From: JBBDRV01 sp040905285
Lineage (GTDB): Bacteria > Bacteroidota > Rhodothermia > Balneolales > Balneolaceae
Direction of reading: 5' to 3'
NCBI GenBank assembly: GCA_040905285.1
Contig: JBBDRV010000059.1
Span: 1 to 9,828, forward strand
Length of the DNA stretch: 9,828 nucleotides
In this document: piece after piece, positions 6,794-9,828 of the stretch
Numbering within the stretch: position 1 is the stretch's first letter
Layout: the number at the start of each line of letters is the position of its first letter
Translations under genes and position numbers: made by a program
The notes under the pieces: model-generated
The model's database searches: none
What the model was told of the DNA's origin: nothing
Seen by the model: the letters and a program-made list of their open reading frames with translations, nothing else

Positions 6794-6830
6794 CAGCGGT
6801 TCCGGCCGGTTACTGACCGGCCGGCCGCTG
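6794..6830 (+). repeat. Long GC-rich hairpin downstream of ahcY
   Basis: CCGGCCGGT (6802-6810) and ACCGGCCGG (6816-6824) form a perfect 9-bp stem with the 5-base loop TACTG. The stem is extended by CAGCGG (6794-6799) pairing with CCGCTG (6825-6830) across a two-base bulge (TT, 6800-6801). It starts 48 bases after the ahcY stop. No T-run follows, so it is not a standard intrinsic terminator. It may stabilise the 3' end of the message or be a repetitive palindrome. Confidence 0.6.
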
Positions 6831-6924
6831 ACGACCTGATTCGCCGTAAGTCTCTTTTCCTTCTGGAAACTGGAAAGCAGAAGAATGAGGCTTATTTCAA
6901 CACCTGAACATACGGGGCTGTACC

Positions 6925-6993
6925 TATTATGAGTAACAACAGGCCGGCTGCCGATACACCTTTTGTATCGACAAGCCGGCCTTTCTCATAATA
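6925..6993 (+). terminator. Nested three-part inverted repeat, probable ahcY terminator
   Basis: Three stacked arms pair in order. Outer: TATTATGAG (6925-6933) with CTCATAATA (6985-6993). Middle: AGGCCGGCT (6941-6949) with AGCCGGCCT (6974-6982). Inner: CGATACA (6952-6958) with TGTATCG (6964-6970), closing a CCTTT loop. On the plus strand the middle and inner stems are followed by TTTCTCAT, a short U-rich tail, so termination of ahcY about 240 bases after its stop is reasonable. On the minus strand the following bases are TGTTGTTAC, so it might also end the metalloprotease transcript. The outer AT-rich arms are unusual for a plain terminator. Confidence 0.6.
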
Positions 6994-7010
6994 AACATCT
7001 CATAATGAAC
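6985..7010. repeat. 12-bp imperfect direct repeat pair
   Basis: CTCATAATAAAC (6985-6996) is followed at 6999-7010 by CTCATAATGAAC, one mismatch, period 14. The first copy is also the right outer arm of the nested inverted repeat. Confidence 0.6.
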
Positions 7011-7021
7011 ACTGGCAAATA

Positions 7022-7098
7022 CTCTCAATAATCAAGACTCGCCCGCTGCTTTTCCTGTCCTCACCGCTCTCAATAAACAAGAATCACCCGCCGCTTTT
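7022..7098. repeat. 32-bp imperfect direct repeat pair
   Basis: Copies at 7022-7053 and 7067-7098 are 45 bp apart start to start and agree at 28 of 32 positions. Both begin CTCTCAATAA and end GCTTTT. The differences are at offsets 11, 17, 20 and 26. The bases between them are unrelated. The identity is too high for chance and too low for a fresh duplication. Confidence 0.85.
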
Positions 7099-7131
7099 TA
7101 CAGCCGCCATTCCTCTTCCTGAAAGCGATGA

Positions 7132-7169
7132 TTTACAAGTCACAACTCTATTTTACAGGTCGCAACTCT
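7132..7169. repeat. 18-bp imperfect tandem repeat pair, period 20
   Basis: TTTACAAGTCACAACTCT (7132-7149) and TTTACAGGTCGCAACTCT (7152-7169) differ at two positions, both A/G. They lie 44 bp beyond the metalloprotease stop, in its probable 3' untranslated region. Confidence 0.8.
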
Positions 7170-7212
7170 TATTGATCAACCTTCTGCTGCAAATTTTACC
7201 CGCCGCAGTTCG

Positions 7213-9780
7213 CTAATTCTCCAGATCGAAACCGGCATCCATGGCCTGCCTGATCCGTTCGCGGGACTCGAGCAGGTGCGCCCGGGTATACTCGTCAAAC
7301 TCGTAGGCGGGCGGTTCGAGCCGCTGTTCCAGACGCTGTTGCAGGTCCAGCAAATTCGTTCTCGCAACCGACCGCGCATCAGCCGGCATTCCCGATGGTG
7401 CATCGGTCACAATGCGGATCATCGCATCCAGGTGGGACCGCTGCAGGTCCCGCCGCGTGCTGCTGGTGTTGGTTCCCGGGGATTCCCACGATTCACTCCA
7501 TATCGCTTCGGTCAGCCGGGACATCAGGCGGGGTATGGTCACCGTGTTCTCCGCACCGAACTTCAGTTCCGTATCCCGGATCCGCTCCAGCCTGACCGGG
7601 TGCAGAAGCTGCGACAGCAAACTGTTCTGGACGCCGAGAAGCGTTTTGTGTATCGGAAAGTCAATGCGGCCCTGCCAGGTATTGCTAACGCCCCAGTGAT
7701 TCCAGCGGTTGGCGCCGAACTGCTGATAAACTTCCTGCGGAAGATCAACGGCATCGATTGAAAACGCATAATTGACAATGGTGTTCAGCGCATCCTCCTG
7801 TTTCTCCAGGGGAATGGCTTCGAACGGTCTGCGGGCGTTGGGATCGCCTCTGTGATCGCGGTACTGGTACTGGCCCCCGATGTATTTGACCGTCGGGGCA
7901 ATGGCACGCGCATACTGGAAAAAGATGCTTTGAAACAGGTTCGACACTTCGTAGTACGGCATGTTGTCCGCCATGGCAATTTGCGGGAGGACCGGCAGCA
8001 TGGTCCGGATCAGGTCCGCCCTGCCGCGGCCCCAGGCCAGCGGATCCTCGCCCAGGCTGTATGCATTGATGGTGGGATCGATCGCCCCGGCACCACGCGC
8101 ATCTTCATCCGTACCGTAGGCATGACCGGGTTCGGCAGATCTGCGGGCGATTTCCCCGGCTTTCTCCCCGTCCGGGATATACCCGTAACTGATGGCCCAG
8201 CGATCATACGTGCCGATACCGACGTTGTAATACTGACCCTGCTCGGCCGCGTTTCCGGATATGTTGGGAGACGGGTAGTCCATAACCGAACTGTAGACGC
8301 CGCGCTTGGTCGTCCATTCAATATCATAAAGCTTGTCCAGAGGGGTGTCGGTGGAAGACCGGAAATTATGGCGCAGGCCAAGCGTATGCCCCACTTCGTG
8401 CATCGTTACCCACCGGGTGGCCTGATCCACATACTCGTCCGGCATCTCATCGCCGGGCTTCATATCCCCCTGCATCAACAGGGCCGCGCGTGTGAGGTTG
8501 ACCTGGGTGCCCATTTCTGTAAAGAAGGCATCGGTCTTGATCCCCTGCTGCATCAGCTCCATCTCATCCTCACTTTGGATATAGATTTCGTCAATCGCCT
8601 GTTTGGGGTCGACCATGCTGCTGTACGTATCCCGGAAGCCCTGAAACATGCTGGCTTCAAAAAGGATGTTCGCATCCAGGATCTCTCCGGTCCGAGGGTC
8701 TACCGACGAAGGACCGATAGCTCCGTAGCCCGGCTTGTCAGAAACATTCCACCGAAGGGTGGCATAGCGGATGTCACCGGCATTGATACTGTCCGGCAGC
8801 ATCTCCGCACGAATGGCATCCCTGAATCCCGCCTCTTCAAAGGCTGCATTCCACGCTTCCACACCCTCCATCATCGGCTGACGGTATCGTTCAGGTATGG
8901 TGTTCTCGAGATAATAGACAACCGGCTCCTTCGGGACACACAGCCCCTCCTCATCCCGGGGGCCTTCACACTCCAGCCGCCACCGGTTCACATACCGCCT
9001 GAAGAAATCCTCGTCGGTTTCTGTAAAATCCTTTTGGGCCGTCAGGAAATAGCCAATTCGGTCGTCAGCCTTCCGGACCTCCATGGGTTCCTCAGGCAGT
9101 TTGGACATGGAGTAGAAAATAGACACGGGAACATACCTGTGATCCGCCACCGTTCTCGGCCCGGAGTTCTCCTGGTTACGGAAGGTAAGATTGGCCTGAA
9201 CATTGGAATTTTCAGGAAAGGATTCGACCAGGTCCAGGTAACTGCGGTTCCGGTCAAAAGCCGCACGTCCGGAAACAGCCTTTTTCACATGCCGGCTGAC
9301 TTCGGACAGATCCCCCACAAACCAGTTGTAAACGTCAATCAGCACATAGCCGTCGGAATGCACAGCATCAACGCCGGCCACCTCCAAAACCGATTCGCCA
9401 TAAGTAAGGTCCACCGCCCGGTCCTGAGGTGTCCCGGCCGCCGCCGTGTAACGATGAGGCTTGTTCACCAGAAAAACCTTGTTCTCTCTTACTTCCAGAG
9501 AGACCACATTGGATTCAAACACATTCAGCATCCGGCCGCCATAAAGCCCTTCGGCACCTATCCCGCGGGCCACCTGGTAATTCAACAGGAAATCCATGCC
9601 CACCTGCTCCGCCTTCACGGCCATATAGAGCTTGTTGCTTGTCCGGTAAAAATCAAAGAACCCTTCAATCTTTTCAGCTCCCTCAATCATTTTGTTAAAC
9701 TGTTTGTCCCTGTCATCCTGGGCTGATGCAGCCAGGGGCAATAAAAACATTAATAAAATCAACGTGAGGGATTGTCTCAT
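7213..9780 (-). CDS. Secreted zinc-dependent metalloprotease (metzincin, DUF5117/DUF4953-type)
   Basis: This 855-residue precursor carries a Sec signal peptide: hydrophobic residues 5-17 and an AxA-type site ASA|QDD after residue 20. The catalytic centre is HEVGHTLGLRH (461-471), the full metzincin HExxHxxGxxH pattern with zinc-binding H461, H465 and H471 and general base E462. A Met-turn SVMDYPSP follows at 498-505, about 30 residues later. The long N-terminal part (about 25-300) and the roughly 350-residue tail correspond to what I recall of the DUF5117/DUF4953 zinc-dependent metalloprotease family, common in Bacteroidota and relatives. YDRWAISYGY (525-534) is a further family-like segment. 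The protein is predicted to be periplasmic or exported and to cleave proteins or peptides; the substrate is unknown. Two cysteines ten residues apart (C271 and C281) might form a disulfide. No T9SS-type C-terminal sorting domain is apparent. The start is fixed by the signal peptide, and there is no Shine-Dalgarno sequence. The gene appears to be transcribed alone. Confidence 0.93.
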   Translation of the reverse strand: MRQSLTLILLMFLLPLAASAQDDRDKQFNKMIEGAEKIEGFFDFYRTSNKLYMAVKAEQVGMDFLLNYQVARGIGAEGLYGGRMLNVFESNVVSLEVRENKVFLVNKPHRYTAAAGTPQDRAVDLTYGESVLEVAGVDAVHSDGYVLIDVYNWFVGDLSEVSRHVKKAVSGRAAFDRNRSYLDLVESFPENSNVQANLTFRNQENSGPRTVADHRYVPVSIFYSMSKLPEEPMEVRKADDRIGYFLTAQKDFTETDEDFFRRYVNRWRLECEGPRDEEGLCVPKEPVVYYLENTIPERYRQPMMEGVEAWNAAFEEAGFRDAIRAEMLPDSINAGDIRYATLRWNVSDKPGYGAIGPSSVDPRTGEILDANILFEASMFQGFRDTYSSMVDPKQAIDEIYIQSEDEMELMQQGIKTDAFFTEMGTQVNLTRAALLMQGDMKPGDEMPDEYVDQATRWVTMHEVGHTLGLRHNFRSSTDTPLDKLYDIEWTTKRGVYSSVMDYPSPNISGNAAEQGQYYNVGIGTYDRWAISYGYIPDGEKAGEIARRSAEPGHAYGTDEDARGAGAIDPTINAYSLGEDPLAWGRGRADLIRTMLPVLPQIAMADNMPYYEVSNLFQSIFFQYARAIAPTVKYIGGQYQYRDHRGDPNARRPFEAIPLEKQEDALNTIVNYAFSIDAVDLPQEVYQQFGANRWNHWGVSNTWQGRIDFPIHKTLLGVQNSLLSQLLHPVRLERIRDTELKFGAENTVTIPRLMSRLTEAIWSESWESPGTNTSSTRRDLQRSHLDAMIRIVTDAPSGMPADARSVARTNLLDLQQRLEQRLEPPAYEFDEYTRAHLLESRERIRQAMDAGFDLEN

Positions 9781-9828
9781 AACTACAGGCGGGTTTAAAA
9801 TTTATTACAGAGTTTCAGTACATTTTAA
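9781..9828 (-). promoter_or_regulatory. Upstream region of the metalloprotease gene (partial)
   Basis: Only 48 bases precede the start before the window ends. On the minus strand TAAATTTT (9804-9797) is one base away from the TAnnTTTG -7 box and the surroundings are AT-rich. It lies close to the ATG, so the leader would be very short. This is weak evidence. Confidence 0.25.

Larger units (their letters stand above)
6747..7212. other. Convergent intergenic region between ahcY and the metalloprotease gene
   Basis: This 466-bp gap lies between two converging genes, so it should contain terminators rather than promoters. It has no convincing protein-coding frame and no tRNA-like fold that I can see. 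It holds two strong hairpins in its first half and three pairs of imperfect direct repeats in its second half, each listed separately. Confidence 0.7.

Noticed and set aside
6747..7212. CRISPR array or tRNA gene in the ahcY-metalloprotease gap
   Set aside because: The direct repeats come as unrelated imperfect pairs with different periods, not as regularly spaced identical units, and no cloverleaf or TTCNA arm was found.
7852..9726. 624-codon plus-strand frame
   Set aside because: It is antisense to the metalloprotease, which has a signal peptide and catalytic motif. The antisense product is rich in H, R, G and P without a recognisable domain, as expected of a shadow frame.

Overview
The window reads as ordinary chromosomal DNA from a Gram-negative bacterium, most likely of the Bacteroidota/Rhodothermota/Balneolota group. 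This is inferred from three things. The large secreted zinc metalloprotease belongs to a family common in that group. Several genes have short, A-rich upstream regions without a clear Shine-Dalgarno sequence. One upstream region carries an exact TAnnTTTG box of the Bacteroidota promoter type. No rRNA, tRNA, CRISPR array, transposase or phage gene is visible.

Layout. (1) Bases 2-178 (+) are the last 58 codons of a gene entering from the left, possibly a B3/4-domain protein. Its stop overlaps the stop of the next gene tail to tail. (2) Bases 175-4399 hold two minus-strand genes in the order lhgO-like (L-2-hydroxyglutarate dehydrogenase/oxidase), then a 973-residue FAD plus iron-sulfur dehydrogenase of the GlcD-GlpC fusion (YdiJ/D-2-hydroxyglutarate/D-lactate) type. 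They lie 112 bp apart. (3) Bases 4400-4743 are a divergent intergenic region with a perfect 15-bp tandem repeat, GC-rich palindromes and a candidate promoter for the next gene. (4) Bases 4744-5295 (+) encode a TlpA/ResA-like thioredoxin-fold lipoprotein. (5) Bases 5445-6746 (+) encode S-adenosylhomocysteine hydrolase (ahcY), preceded by a 13-bp direct repeat and an almost T-free leader. (6) Bases 6747-7212 are a 466-bp convergent intergenic region holding two strong hairpins and three pairs of imperfect direct repeats. (7) Bases 7213-9780 (-) encode a secreted metzincin-type zinc metalloprotease whose start lies 48 bp from the right edge.

How the genes fit together. The most coherent functional unit is the minus-strand pair. 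If the large flavoprotein acts on D-2-hydroxyglutarate, the two enzymes would return both enantiomers of 2-hydroxyglutarate to 2-oxoglutarate and feed electrons to the respiratory chain. The ahcY product clears S-adenosylhomocysteine after methyl transfer. The TlpA-like lipoprotein and the metalloprotease act in the cell envelope or outside the cell and have no evident link to the other genes. I see no clear sign of a new defence or mobile system. The unexplained material is the repeat and palindrome content of the three larger gaps.
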